The position numbers were made by a program, and so were the translations under genes. Below, in pieces: positions 39,179-47,124 of a DNA stretch of 64,000 nt (the first letter of the stretch is position 1; the number at the start of each line of letters is the position of its first letter). Origin of the DNA: a virus; the IMG/VR virus record IMGVR_UViG_3300008459_005489, positions 1 to 64,000 of that record; one strand, 5' to 3'. The notes beneath the pieces were generated by a model. The model saw only the letters and a list, made by a program, of their open reading frames with translations, did no database searches and was not told the DNA's origin.

Positions 39179-39316
39179 TCAGTTTAGGAGTTTGTTGATA
39201 GCGTCTATGGCCATTTTTGCCAGATCTAAATCAATGCCCATTCTGTGTGCTATTTCTGCGGTGCTGAGATTGCGTTCCAACAGTTCGCGCACCTGGTTTA
39301 CGAGTTCTCGTTTCAT
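39179..39316 (-). CDS. Small helix-turn-helix-like protein, 45 aa
   Basis: MKRELVNQVRELLERN then LSTAEIAHRMGIDLDLAKMA, which fits a helix-turn-helix with the AEIAHRMGI turn. Its promoter's -10 box is six bases before the ATG, so the mRNA is probably leaderless. A possible DNA-binding regulator. Confidence 0.65.
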   Translation of the reverse strand: MKRELVNQVRELLERNLSTAEIAHRMGIDLDLAKMAIDAINKLLN

Positions 39317-39322
39317 GTACTA

Positions 39323-39352
39323 TATATAACGTCTTAGCCCTGGCTAGATCAA
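39323..39352 (-). promoter_or_regulatory. Promoter for HTH protein, leaderless
   Basis: TTGATC, 18 bp, TATATA, six bases from the ATG at 39316. Confidence 0.6.
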
Positions 39353-39358
39353 TTTTGC

Positions 39359-39625
39359 CTAACTGAACAACACCCATGTCCATGCTTTGACAAACAGCCA
39401 GATTGCGCCCAAGTACATCAACCCTATTGCAAGGCCAATCAGATCAAACGGTTCCGTCTTGGGGTTGTTAACGTGTCGCACCACAGCCGCACCCATGTGC
39501 AGGTCTTTTGCAATCAACACCATCAATGGCGCTACAACTTCGGGCACGGGTGCATGAAACTCTGCCATCATTTCGTCTGTAAAATCGGGCATGTCAAAGT
39601 CATCATCAACAGGTGTGGTGGCCAT
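39359..39625 (-). CDS. Single-pass membrane protein, 88 aa
   Basis: Acidic N-terminus (DDDFDMPDFTDEMM) and a C-terminal hydrophobic helix (LIGLAIGLMYLGAIWLFVK). Overlaps the upstream stop by one base. Function unknown. Confidence 0.7.
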   Translation of the reverse strand: MATTPVDDDFDMPDFTDEMMAEFHAPVPEVVAPLMVLIAKDLHMGAAVVRHVNNPKTEPFDLIGLAIGLMYLGAIWLFVKAWTWVLFS

Positions 39626-39849
39626 TATTCTAGTCCCAGTGTGGCAGGTGAGTGATCTAAACTATCACGACCATCCTCGCTATAAAAAAACGCATCCGGA
39701 TCTGTGATTCTGATGCTCAAATCACTGTGCATCAAATCATAGTCCACAAAGTCATGATTGGCATCGTACACACGGAAATAATATTCTCCGTCGATACCGC
39801 GTATCAAACATCCTTCAACGCCTGTGGCACTTTTTGCAGTAGTCATCAT
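39625..39849 (-). CDS. Hypothetical protein, 74 aa
   Basis: Beta-rich, acidic (YYFRVYDANHDFVDYDL). GGAG site at the upstream gene's end. Function unknown. Confidence 0.7.
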   Translation of the reverse strand: MMTTAKSATGVEGCLIRGIDGEYYFRVYDANHDFVDYDLMHSDLSIRITDPDAFFYSEDGRDSLDHSPATLGLE

Positions 39850-40134
39850 TTACTCCCAGGTTCTGTGACGTTCAGCCACCCATTCACGGCCGTCATATTC
39901 CTCAACGTACCAATTGACATCATCGGGAACACTTACAATCTTCAATTCAGCATACTCACCGTTAGCGTCAGAGCTCATGAGTTCAACTATTGAAATCAAG
40001 TGCTCATCGTCTCTTGGAATGCGGCGGCTGTGAAAATCAAGATCTGTTATGCCGGCCAGTTCCCGGTATTTATTCTCGGCCGCGGCACTGAGCCCAAAAC
40101 CACCGTGGCAAGTGTTGATCACAACCTTGGTCAT
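39850..40134 (-). CDS. Conserved phage-type protein, 94 aa
   Basis: MTKVVINTCHGGFGLSAAAENKYREL and C-terminal IEDDVNW-YVEEYDGREWVAE-like segment are typical of a small protein seen in many large phages. Function unknown. Overlaps the upstream stop by four bases. Confidence 0.78.
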   Translation of the reverse strand: MTKVVINTCHGGFGLSAAAENKYRELAGITDLDFHSRRIPRDDEHLISIVELMSSDANGEYAELKIVSVPDDVNWYVEEYDGREWVAERHRTWE

Positions 40135-40529
40135 AGTTCATCCTCATACCAGTCAACAGCATCAGTTTCAATTACGACATGTCCAAACTGGAGTTGTCCG
40201 CCTTGTGAGCCAGTCACAAATGGCTCGGCAAACTCTTGAATAGCACCCAAGTCCAAGAATTGATCAAAATTGTCAACGTACTTTATATCGTCTAATCGAA
40301 TACAACCGATACTTCCTGCGTCTACACTGTATGCATGACCGTGTTGATCATGATAGGTGCCGTCACCGTAGGCAGTGCTGTAGATGGCAAACCTGCGTCC
40401 ATCGGGCAGTTCAAATTCGCCGTCAAGAATCCGTGGCTCTTTTATGATGATGTTGCAAATTTCACGCCACTCTTCATCGGCCATGACATAGCACAAATCA
40501 CCAATGTAGTATTTTCCGGCGGGCATCAT
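40131..40529 (-). CDS. Conserved phage-type protein, 132 aa
   Basis: ATG 40529 chosen for AAGGAG upstream. Contains GKYYIGDLCYVM, STAYGDGTYHDQHGHAYSVD and GSIGCIRLDDI, a pattern recurring in phage genomes. Function unknown. Confidence 0.77.
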   Translation of the reverse strand: MMPAGKYYIGDLCYVMADEEWREICNIIIKEPRILDGEFELPDGRRFAIYSTAYGDGTYHDQHGHAYSVDAGSIGCIRLDDIKYVDNFDQFLDLGAIQEFAEPFVTGSQGGQLQFGHVVIETDAVDWYEDEL

Positions 40530-40530
40530 G

Positions 40531-40704
40531 TTAGTATGTCTCCTTGATGATGTCAAACTGTTCAGCAGGCCATTGGGCCTTGAACTCGTCTGTTTTGACG
40601 TAGGCATTGTAGTCCGTGGCATTGAAAAACACCTTGCGAAACACTGCCGTGTGCTTGCCCTTTTCAGTGATTGTGAGATAAACTGATTTTGCTTTGCCTG
40701 CCAT
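40531..40704 (-). CDS. Small hypothetical protein, 57 aa
   Basis: MAGKAKSVYLTITEKGKHTA opening, then a helical TDYNAYVKTDEFKAQW segment. Sits in a gap between overlapping genes, starts at TAATG with the upstream stop and has the duplicated GGGAGACAGCATAATG junction. Function unknown. Confidence 0.68.
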   Translation of the reverse strand: MAGKAKSVYLTITEKGKHTAVFRKVFFNATDYNAYVKTDEFKAQWPAEQFDIIKETY

Positions 40705-40916
40705 TATGCTGTCTCCCGATCAAATTTACGTTCAACATCTGCCCACAGGGCAGGGTTCATCATGTCTGTATGGTATGCACAAATTTCTTCGGCATCCTCA
40801 AGCACCGAGCACCGGTCTACTGTGGTGCCAGCATACACACCTTCAACTGTTTCGGACCAACGAACCACGTCCCAACGTTCGGCTTTGTCATGCCATTCAA
40901 CTGTGAATCTCATCAT
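40704..40916 (-). CDS. Hypothetical protein, 70 aa
   Basis: MMRFTVEWHDKAERWDVVRW opening; ends DRETA like the protein at 20363. ATGA overlap upstream. Function unknown. Confidence 0.7.
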   Translation of the reverse strand: MMRFTVEWHDKAERWDVVRWSETVEGVYAGTTVDRCSVLEDAEEICAYHTDMMNPALWADVERKFDRETA

Positions 40917-41284
40917 GCAGCCTTTCTAAAATAACCGTAGGGCAAGCCCTGGGTGAAACAAAAATAGTCGGCGTCGCCATTGGCGTGTTCAGCATCCATG
41001 AGCCAGGCAATCACACGCTCACGGTCGGCGCCTGTGTGCATGAGACTAGTAACACGATCTTCAAACTTCACAACAGCGTCGGCTTCAGCTGTCTTGCGGT
41101 CAGCCTCTTCACGCTGGATCACAGCACCAAGGCTGGCAAACTCTATTTCAAAGTCTGCAAAGGTCCAGCTGGAGGTGTCAACACCACGGGGACGATGGCC
41201 GTAAGCGTCCTTGTACATGTCCCAATAGGTGCATTGGGCTTGCTCAAGATCTGTCATGTCTTCCCAAGATTTCAACTGTTCCAT
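40913..41284 (-). CDS. Conserved phage-type protein, 123 aa
   Basis: MEQLKSWEDMTDLEQAQCTYWDMYKDAYGHRPRGV, followed by a helical middle and DADYFCFTQGLPYGYF. Similar openings occur in proteins of several phage groups. First gene after promoter cassette copy 3. Function unknown. Confidence 0.75.
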   Translation of the reverse strand: MEQLKSWEDMTDLEQAQCTYWDMYKDAYGHRPRGVDTSSWTFADFEIEFASLGAVIQREEADRKTAEADAVVKFEDRVTSLMHTGADRERVIAWLMDAEHANGDADYFCFTQGLPYGYFRKAA

Positions 41285-41314
41285 TGCTGACTCCTTTTTG
41301 CTTTGTATGCCACT

Positions 41315-41343
41315 ATTATAGCAGTTTGTGAATTATTGTGCAA
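41315..41343 (-). promoter_or_regulatory. sigma70-type promoter, cassette copy 3
   Basis: TTGCAC, 17 bp, TATAAT, then the shared leader TGGCATACAAAGCAAAAAGG ending in AG before the ATG at 41284. Confidence 0.8.
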
Positions 41344-41665
41344 CCGATTTAACACGCACATCAGTGTTGAGTGAAGGTGTGTACTTTTGTATTAACTCGC
41401 GCTCTAACTTGTGTGCAACATCTTTGCCACGCACAATGTCCACGATTGCATAGTTTACAGCGGCTTCGCCTGCGGCACGAATTGCTTCGTACAGGTTCCA
41501 GCTCTTGTCTTCTGTGCGGGCGCGGTAGATGTGCTTGTTAACACGGCTACGAATAGACATGTTGATTGTGCGCTGAGTTTTAGCGGTAATACCAATGTAG
41601 TACTCCAATCCAATTTGGATTGTGTACACAATGTGGGTTCGATCAGTACGTTTCTTTCTTATCAT
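41333..41665 (-). CDS. GIY-YIG domain protein
   Basis: 110 residues. [15 protein letters not shown] corresponds to the GIY...YIG pair, followed by an Arg/His-rich helix ([23 protein letters not shown]), a Glu (ERELIQKY) and TPSLN. This is the single-domain GIY-YIG nuclease layout. It could be a homing-type or repair nuclease. Leaderless promoter upstream. Confidence 0.82.
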   Translation of the reverse strand: MIRKKRTDRTHIVYTIQIGLEYYIGITAKTQRTINMSIRSRVNKHIYRARTEDKSWNLYEAIRAAGEAAVNYAIVDIVRGKDVAHKLERELIQKYTPSLNTDVRVKSVAQ

Positions 41666-41671
41666 GTGTGT

Positions 41672-41700
41672 ATTATAGCATTTCGGGCATATTCGGTCAA
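41672..41700 (-). promoter_or_regulatory. sigma70-type promoter, leaderless, GIY-YIG gene
   Basis: TTGACC, 17 bp, TATAAT, six bases from the ATG at 41665. Confidence 0.82.
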
Positions 41701-41775
41701 CCGAACGGTTGTACTACAAAAGTACTACTTTTTGGGTTTCACACCCGGTAATACTTGAGTACTATAAGTATTTGT

Positions 41776-42831
41776 ATGACTGACTTGTACCACAGCATAT
41801 ACGAAAACGAAATATTTGTCAAGAGCCGTTGTATTTGGCACGAAAACACCTTGCTGGACTTTTTCCGCAGTCAGCTTATGGCCTTGGGTTACAGCGCCGC
41901 AGACCATAGCAACAAGGTATGGCGGCGAGGTGATCAAACTGTGATTACTTGCCTAGTAGATGATTTTACCACCTGCAACACCAACCATGATCTCAAACTG
42001 CCTTACATGTTTGATCGCAACACTGTGGTCATAACCGACACCTGGTGTGGGGCGCCTACTCAATATCAAGTGGCAACATTGCCCAACAGTTTTTTTGGTA
42101 TCTATGCACATGATCCTGAACGCCTGGCCTGGCAACCCCAACGCAGGTTTAATTTTGCAGTGAATCGCCTGGATGCCAAACGCATGTTGATGCTGTTGGA
42201 ATTGCAGTTAAGGTCAGAAGATCATCCTAGTGACCAGGATTACATCAATTTCAACTGCTGGTCATGGGATGGTGACAATTCCAACACACCTGGACTACAA
42301 GCAAACTTTCAACGCCAGTACCACTTGTTGGAATCACAATACAATGACGTATATGAGCACACTTACAATAGACTGTGTGACACAATGCCTTATGTCAATC
42401 ATGAATTGTCACAGACACAGGTACATCGATCAGCCTGGATGAACATTGTGATGGAAACTTACAGCAGTGACAACACTGTGGCCTTGAGTGAAAAAACATT
42501 TAGGGCCTTGTGTTTGCCTGTGCCTTGGCAACTGTATTCAGGACGACACACTGTGGCCCGACTGGCCAGCCTGGGTTTTGACACCCTAGCAGACACAGTC
42601 ACACATGGTTACGATTCCATGATTGAAAATCGCACAGCAGCCTACGGAGACAAAATGGTAGACTTTTTGTTTGAAGCCACTGAAAATGTACAGCAATTTC
42701 AACAGCAAGATATCACTGATCGTTGTGTTCAGGCCGCTGAACATAACATCACACTGTTACAATCCATGCAACAGCAGTGGCCTTCAGACTTTGCTGCCTG
42801 GTGGCCTGGAGTGCTGAAAAAATTACAATGA
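41776..42831 (+). CDS. Putative glycosyltransferase-like protein (EKTFKP paralogue 3)
   Basis: 351 residues from ATG 41776 (an in-frame TTG lies 21 bases earlier). ALSEKTFRALCLPVPWQLYSGRHTVARLASLGFDTLADTVTHGYD is the family block, with R in place of K-P. N-terminal region divergent. ATGA overlap with the next gene. Function inferred only from motif and context. Confidence 0.58.
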   Translation: MTDLYHSIYENEIFVKSRCIWHENTLLDFFRSQLMALGYSAADHSNKVWRRGDQTVITCLVDDFTTCNTNHDLKLPYMFDRNTVVITDTWCGAPTQYQVATLPNSFFGIYAHDPERLAWQPQRRFNFAVNRLDAKRMLMLLELQLRSEDHPSDQDYINFNCWSWDGDNSNTPGLQANFQRQYHLLESQYNDVYEHTYNRLCDTMPYVNHELSQTQVHRSAWMNIVMETYSSDNTVALSEKTFRALCLPVPWQLYSGRHTVARLASLGFDTLADTVTHGYDSMIENRTAAYGDKMVDFLFEATENVQQFQQQDITDRCVQAAEHNITLLQSMQQQWPSDFAAWWPGVLKKLQ

Positions 42832-43451
42832 ACATTGAACAAGCATTGACAGATAAATTTTGTATGTTTTACAAGATCAATGTTGACCCAATGCTACTAG
42901 CGCCTGGTCAATTGTTGTCAACGTCGTTGAATCATGTGAATCATTGTTTACGCACCCTGGGAGCCAACATTGCATCATGGCCCTGGGGAGATCAAGACGA
43001 AGCCACACGCCTGGTTAGAGTCAACTGGATCTATCAAAATCTACAGCAAGAACCCATACGAAAACCTATTCTAGTAGATCATTTGCACAGAGTCATCTGC
43101 GGAGATACTAGACTCATGGCCTTGTCTTTGTTAAAAGATCTCCCGGCTGTGAGTGTTGTAATGGTCTGCCCAGTGCACCTGCAGGATCAGTATAATCATT
43201 GGATACGCATACGCAACAATCAAGATCTTGTACACGCAGCGAATTTCCAGCCGGATGCACAGGTTCTGGTTGACATCAGCGGTGACAAAATCTGCTGGTT
43301 AGAAATTGGAGATCAAAGTACTGCTCACCATTTGCATGATCATGACACAAGAGTTGCAATGATGACCAACTACTTGAAGACTCAATCTGCAGAACTTGAG
43401 ATAACTACTCAGTGGTGCAGCGACTCGATTGATTGGTCCAGATTCATATGA
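42828..43451 (+). CDS. ParB/sulfiredoxin-like fold protein (tentative), 207 aa
   Basis: IRKPILVDHLHRVICGDTRLMALSLL resembles the ParB/Srx core (a strand, then I.GDTRL.A), but no DNA-binding domain is present. Sandwiched between two glycosyltransferase-like genes with ATGA overlaps at both ends, so it probably serves the same pathway rather than partitioning. Confidence 0.5.
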   Translation: MNIEQALTDKFCMFYKINVDPMLLAPGQLLSTSLNHVNHCLRTLGANIASWPWGDQDEATRLVRVNWIYQNLQQEPIRKPILVDHLHRVICGDTRLMALSLLKDLPAVSVVMVCPVHLQDQYNHWIRIRNNQDLVHAANFQPDAQVLVDISGDKICWLEIGDQSTAHHLHDHDTRVAMMTNYLKTQSAELEITTQWCSDSIDWSRFI

Positions 43452-44410
43452 TCAGACATTATTCAGAATTTTTTCAAAACACACTGACAAAGTTAGGTTT
43501 TGACGTGCATGGTGTTTGGAATACATTTGATCCTCCTTACAATCACGACACTGGGTGGCCAATCAAATTACCTGACATTGAATTCCGCGCCAGCACTTTG
43601 TTGGTCATGCACTTTCAAGATTTTGTCACACACAAAGATGGCAAAATTTTAGAACTCGAACAGGTTGAACAAAAATATCAACAATATGCCAATCAAGTGG
43701 TGGTGATTTATTGGCCACACAACCTCAAACACTACTACACAGGCCCAATCAAATTGATCGAATTCAATGTACACGAATATCAGATCTTGCAAAATTTACA
43801 TGTTCGTTGGGACGAATGGCGACACATGGTATCCATGCCCAAAACCCTAGCCTGGCAATGTTTGAATGGCAGGATGTGTGCGCATAGATTTCAAGTCAAA
43901 GAGATTTTGCAACACTGGCCCAATGGCATACTCAGTTATCACGATGCTGTGCCTTTGAGCCAATGGGATTACAGCACATATCAGGGCACCGAGAACGAAG
44001 ACAATTTCATACGGTTGCTAGATGTGTATGGCAGTTGTGCAGTAAACATTGTGACAGAAACTCAATACAACACAGCACCAGGCATAATCACAGAAAAAAC
44101 TTTTATGGCCATGTTGGCCGAACAAATACCCATTGTGATTGGATATCCAGGCATTGTTCAAGATTGCATTGAATTGGGATTTGACATGTTCACGGACATT
44201 GTCGATGTATCTTATGATTACCTGTCCAATGATCAACGGATTCAACATGCCTTAGAAACAAATCGAGATATAATACTTGGCAAGATAGATCTTGCACCCT
44301 ATCGTGAACGTCTATGTGCGCAACGTGAATTCTTGTTGGATGATTATCCCACTGTAATGGAGTTGCGTTTTATTCGTGACTGCGAACAACTCAGTAACTC
44401 AAACTTGTGA
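43448..44410 (+). CDS. Putative glycosyltransferase-like protein (EKTFKP paralogue 4)
   Basis: 320 residues from ATG 43448. IITEKTFMAMLAEQIPIVIGYPGIVQDCIELGFDMFTDIVDVSYDY is the family block. Ends overlapping the convergent minus-strand gene by 20 bp. N-terminal half contains VVIYWPHNL and LARRW-type segments but no known motif. Confidence 0.58.
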   Translation: MIRHYSEFFQNTLTKLGFDVHGVWNTFDPPYNHDTGWPIKLPDIEFRASTLLVMHFQDFVTHKDGKILELEQVEQKYQQYANQVVVIYWPHNLKHYYTGPIKLIEFNVHEYQILQNLHVRWDEWRHMVSMPKTLAWQCLNGRMCAHRFQVKEILQHWPNGILSYHDAVPLSQWDYSTYQGTENEDNFIRLLDVYGSCAVNIVTETQYNTAPGIITEKTFMAMLAEQIPIVIGYPGIVQDCIELGFDMFTDIVDVSYDYLSNDQRIQHALETNRDIILGKIDLAPYRERLCAQREFLLDDYPTVMELRFIRDCEQLSNSNL

Positions 44411-44750
44411 TGAATCGTTGCATGTCTCCATGCAACACAGCCATCATTGCTTCTTTGCTGCCAAACATTATCAGTTTGTTCAGCTTGCGATTGTTGATCA
44501 TGTAGTAGGGACAAGTCATGCGACGATCCAATGCAATTAAGTTTTTGGGTGTCAACAGTTTTTCTGGAAGATCAAATGAATAACTGCTAAGTTCCAACAA
44601 GTTCTCAAACACATAAAAACCTTCATATGTGAGTCGCAATCCCCCATCATCTCTGATGTTCTGCCACCAGGTACGCATGGCATCATCCAAAGTGGGCGCA
44701 TCAGGATAACGTGTTATGAGTTCTTGAGTAAGGGCAAGTTTATTGAGCAT
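44391..44750 (-). CDS. Conserved T4-like phage protein, 119 aa
   Basis: LDDAMRTWWQNIRDDGGLRLTYEGFYVF and LLTPKNLIALDRRMTCPYYMI are characteristic of a small protein widespread in T4-like cyanophages and relatives. Function unknown. Overlaps the upstream start region. Confidence 0.8.
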   Translation of the reverse strand: MLNKLALTQELITRYPDAPTLDDAMRTWWQNIRDDGGLRLTYEGFYVFENLLELSSYSFDLPEKLLTPKNLIALDRRMTCPYYMINNRKLNKLIMFGSKEAMMAVLHGDMQRFITSLSY

Positions 44751-45036
44751 TGGGATAAATTTTATCCCCTTGCGTTAACAGCACCACACTGAACTTGTCA
44801 GTTCGGAATTGTGTGTTAAGTTTGCGAGCTAGGTTGATAGCGTGTCCGGGGTTGGAGAAAGATACCTTTTTGTATTTGGGTCCAGGAAACTGCGTAAGCA
44901 AGTTGCTGGTCTTTAGATTGATAGGCTTGGTATCAAAGAACACTGCCCACACACCTTCCGAGGCCAGCACTTGTTCTGTCTTGTAGGTTTGTTTGTTTGT
45001 GTGCTCGATCAGCACTGTTGGCTTTGGTCTTGACAT
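44740..45036 (-). CDS. Conserved phage-type protein, 98 aa
   Basis: Basic alpha/beta protein (FPGPKYKKVSFSNPGHAINLARKLN), often found beside the preceding family. Function unknown. Confidence 0.75.
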   Translation of the reverse strand: MSRPKPTVLIEHTNKQTYKTEQVLASEGVWAVFFDTKPINLKTSNLLTQFPGPKYKKVSFSNPGHAINLARKLNTQFRTDKFSVVLLTQGDKIYPNAQ

Positions 45037-45066
45037 ATTAAACTCCGTGTTTATTTATGTCAATAT

Positions 45067-45279
45067 CTATGTACTTTTAAAACTACCCCCAGTGATCTGC
45101 ACTTCCACTACTTCTGCACCACGTGCTTGTTGTTCACGCAATTGTTCCAATATTAGCAACAATTTGGTTATGTCTGCGTGTAAGTCTTTGGCATCTCGCA
45201 TGGGCATCATGAAATCTTTTTGCCCACGTGCTTCGTGTGCTTTGACGTTGTCTACAAAACGATTTATGTGTATGCTCAT
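45067..45279 (-). CDS. Small helical protein, 70 aa
   Basis: DAKDLHADITKLLLILEQLREQQ is a predicted coiled coil. Four-base overlap with the MazG-like gene upstream. Function unknown. Confidence 0.72.
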   Translation of the reverse strand: MSIHINRFVDNVKAHEARGQKDFMMPMRDAKDLHADITKLLLILEQLREQQARGAEVVEVQITGGSFKST

Positions 45280-45644
45280 TTTTTCAAGAAGGGAACCAAA
45301 TTAGGTGCAGTCCAGCCCTGAGGCTTGAGCACTTTGCCATCCTCACGCTTGCGCACCTTGCCTGTATCTCGATCAATCTTGGCAAGGTTAGTGGCCATAA
45401 CTTCTTTCCATGCACTTTCTGCATCTGCACCCATCGAATGGATAGCACCTATTGTTACAACCAGAATGTCTATAAGCGCATCCAATTGTTCTACGCGGTC
45501 ATCCGATAATGTAGCTTCCAATAATTCTTGATGTTCTTCGTTAATTAAATTAATATACATTGCATACTGTAGTTCATTAGATGAGTCTACAGTTTGATCG
45601 CAAGCTCGCATGAACTTTTCCTGATCACGAAAGGGATTTGTCAC
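45276..45644 (-). CDS. MazG-like nucleotide pyrophosphohydrolase
   Basis: 122 residues from a GTG at 45644, six bases after AGGAGG. NEEHQELLEA (ExxE) and EQLDALIDILVVTIG (ExxD) are the metal-binding motifs of the all-alpha NTP pyrophosphatase superfamily. Such enzymes remove unwanted NTPs or dNTPs, or lower ppGpp, during infection. Confidence 0.85.
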   Translation of the reverse strand: MTNPFRDQEKFMRACDQTVDSSNELQYAMYINLINEEHQELLEATLSDDRVEQLDALIDILVVTIGAIHSMGADAESAWKEVMATNLAKIDRDTGKVRKREDGKVLKPQGWTAPNLVPFLKK

Positions 45645-46074
45645 GTGCTGCCTCCTGGGTATGAAATGGACCTTGATATTGATAGCGTTCCAACACAATC
45701 AGCTTGGGGTTGCGAAGCAGTTTCCATGCACGATGTTGTTTCACAGCATACCAACCTGCGGCATACCAAGACTTGGATTTGCTTTCTTTGGTAAACAATG
45801 GCAACCGGTGCTTGACGTCCCACATAGGATTGAATGCTCTACAACCTGTTTCAAATCCATGCACTTGATCTGGTGCTGGTTTAGTGGTTTTTTCTGGCGG
45901 CGCAAACTCAATGCCAACTTTTTTACGCACCATGGGAATGGTCTTGAACTTGCCCACTTGATCATTAATGCGCACAGTGTAGCCATCGGCTTCAGCTTCT
46001 AACGCACCAATCTTGCGATTGTCTTTTTTAAGTATCCAATACTTTTTATCAATTACTGGCTTGGCTTCGATCAT
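45625..46074 (-). CDS. Conserved phage-type protein, 149 aa
   Basis: Basic beta-rich N-terminus (KKYWILKKDNRKIGALEAE) and aromatic C-terminal half (SKSWYAAGWYAVKQHRAWKL). Similar proteins occur in T4-like phages. Overlaps the MazG-like gene by 20 bases. Function unknown. Confidence 0.75.
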   Translation of the reverse strand: MIEAKPVIDKKYWILKKDNRKIGALEAEADGYTVRINDQVGKFKTIPMVRKKVGIEFAPPEKTTKPAPDQVHGFETGCRAFNPMWDVKHRLPLFTKESKSKSWYAAGWYAVKQHRAWKLLRNPKLIVLERYQYQGPFHTQEAARDKSLS

Positions 46075-46092
46075 CTAAAACTCCTTTGTGTG

Positions 46093-47124
46093 TTATTCGT
46101 CATAAAACAATGTGGTATTAATTTTTTTGACAATTCGTTCATAGAGATCAATCTTATGAACTTCCTTGATTTCATCTTTGATTTGCTGTGGTAATTGTTT
46201 AATATGGTCCAATGTAACCGGCGGGGTCTGTGGCCAGTCAATCCCTTTGATATCGTTATACACAGTGGTGATCCTATATCCTTCGGCTTGATTGAGTTTA
46301 AATGCACTTCCTATTTTGCATTGGTTCTGGTAAGGCATTTTTAAATACTCGAGTCTTTGGTCAGGACTAGATTTTTCAGACCATGTTAGCAACTGTTGAA
46401 AATATTTAATTTCGCTGGAATCCAAATCTTCTAATACAGAATTACTTAACCGGGCATTAACAAAAAAATATTTTGGATATTTGTCTAGTTTGGTTGAGTC
46501 TGCTAGATTACATATTTTTGCCAATAGGCCAAATTCAGAGTCTGACTCAAGAAGATTCATCCAAAAATCATAATATTCGGGCTTAGTTAGCCAGGCTGAT
46601 GAATCACCTATCATAAGTATTTTCAACTGTCCCAGGGTCTCAAGCTGTTTGACTGCATCAGTTACTGTTGGCCATTTGCTGTTGCTGTAGTCATCTTGGC
46701 ATATTAAGCCGTTAGTTGACAGATTATTTAGATAAAATTTTAGATCTGACAATGTGATATCAAAGTTTTTACTACCGTCAATATGGCAGTAAGAAAATTT
46801 AGGCCAATTAAATTGGCCCAGTATTTTACTGTCAACAGTCTTGAGCACAGATTTAGCTGCTGGCCAATGCTCGGTAGATCCAAAATGTGCTAATTCTGCA
46901 GGATCAACATCAAACACATAAAAGTCTCGACTATGCTGTTGTGACAACTCAGTCATAGCATATGTGCTACCACCAACACCAATCTCGCTTATTGCACCAT
47001 CAAGATTTGATACTGCAAGATGTCCTAGATAATAAAACAACAATGTATCGCAGTATGACTTGAGACAACAAGAAATCGAATCTTGATTAGACAATTCTAA
47101 AAATTTACAATTATCTAGTATCAT
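46093..47124 (-). CDS. Class I methyltransferase-like protein, 343 aa
   Basis: SEIGVGGSTYAM (motif I), DFYVFDVDPAE (motif II) and FSYCHIDGSKNFDITLSDLKFYL followed by LICQDDY fit Methyltransf_24-type enzymes. AT-richer than its neighbours and inserted between replication genes, suggesting separate acquisition. Substrate unknown. Confidence 0.72.
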   Translation of the reverse strand: MILDNCKFLELSNQDSISCCLKSYCDTLLFYYLGHLAVSNLDGAISEIGVGGSTYAMTELSQQHSRDFYVFDVDPAELAHFGSTEHWPAAKSVLKTVDSKILGQFNWPKFSYCHIDGSKNFDITLSDLKFYLNNLSTNGLICQDDYSNSKWPTVTDAVKQLETLGQLKILMIGDSSAWLTKPEYYDFWMNLLESDSEFGLLAKICNLADSTKLDKYPKYFFVNARLSNSVLEDLDSSEIKYFQQLLTWSEKSSPDQRLEYLKMPYQNQCKIGSAFKLNQAEGYRITTVYNDIKGIDWPQTPPVTLDHIKQLPQQIKDEIKEVHKIDLYERIVKKINTTLFYDE

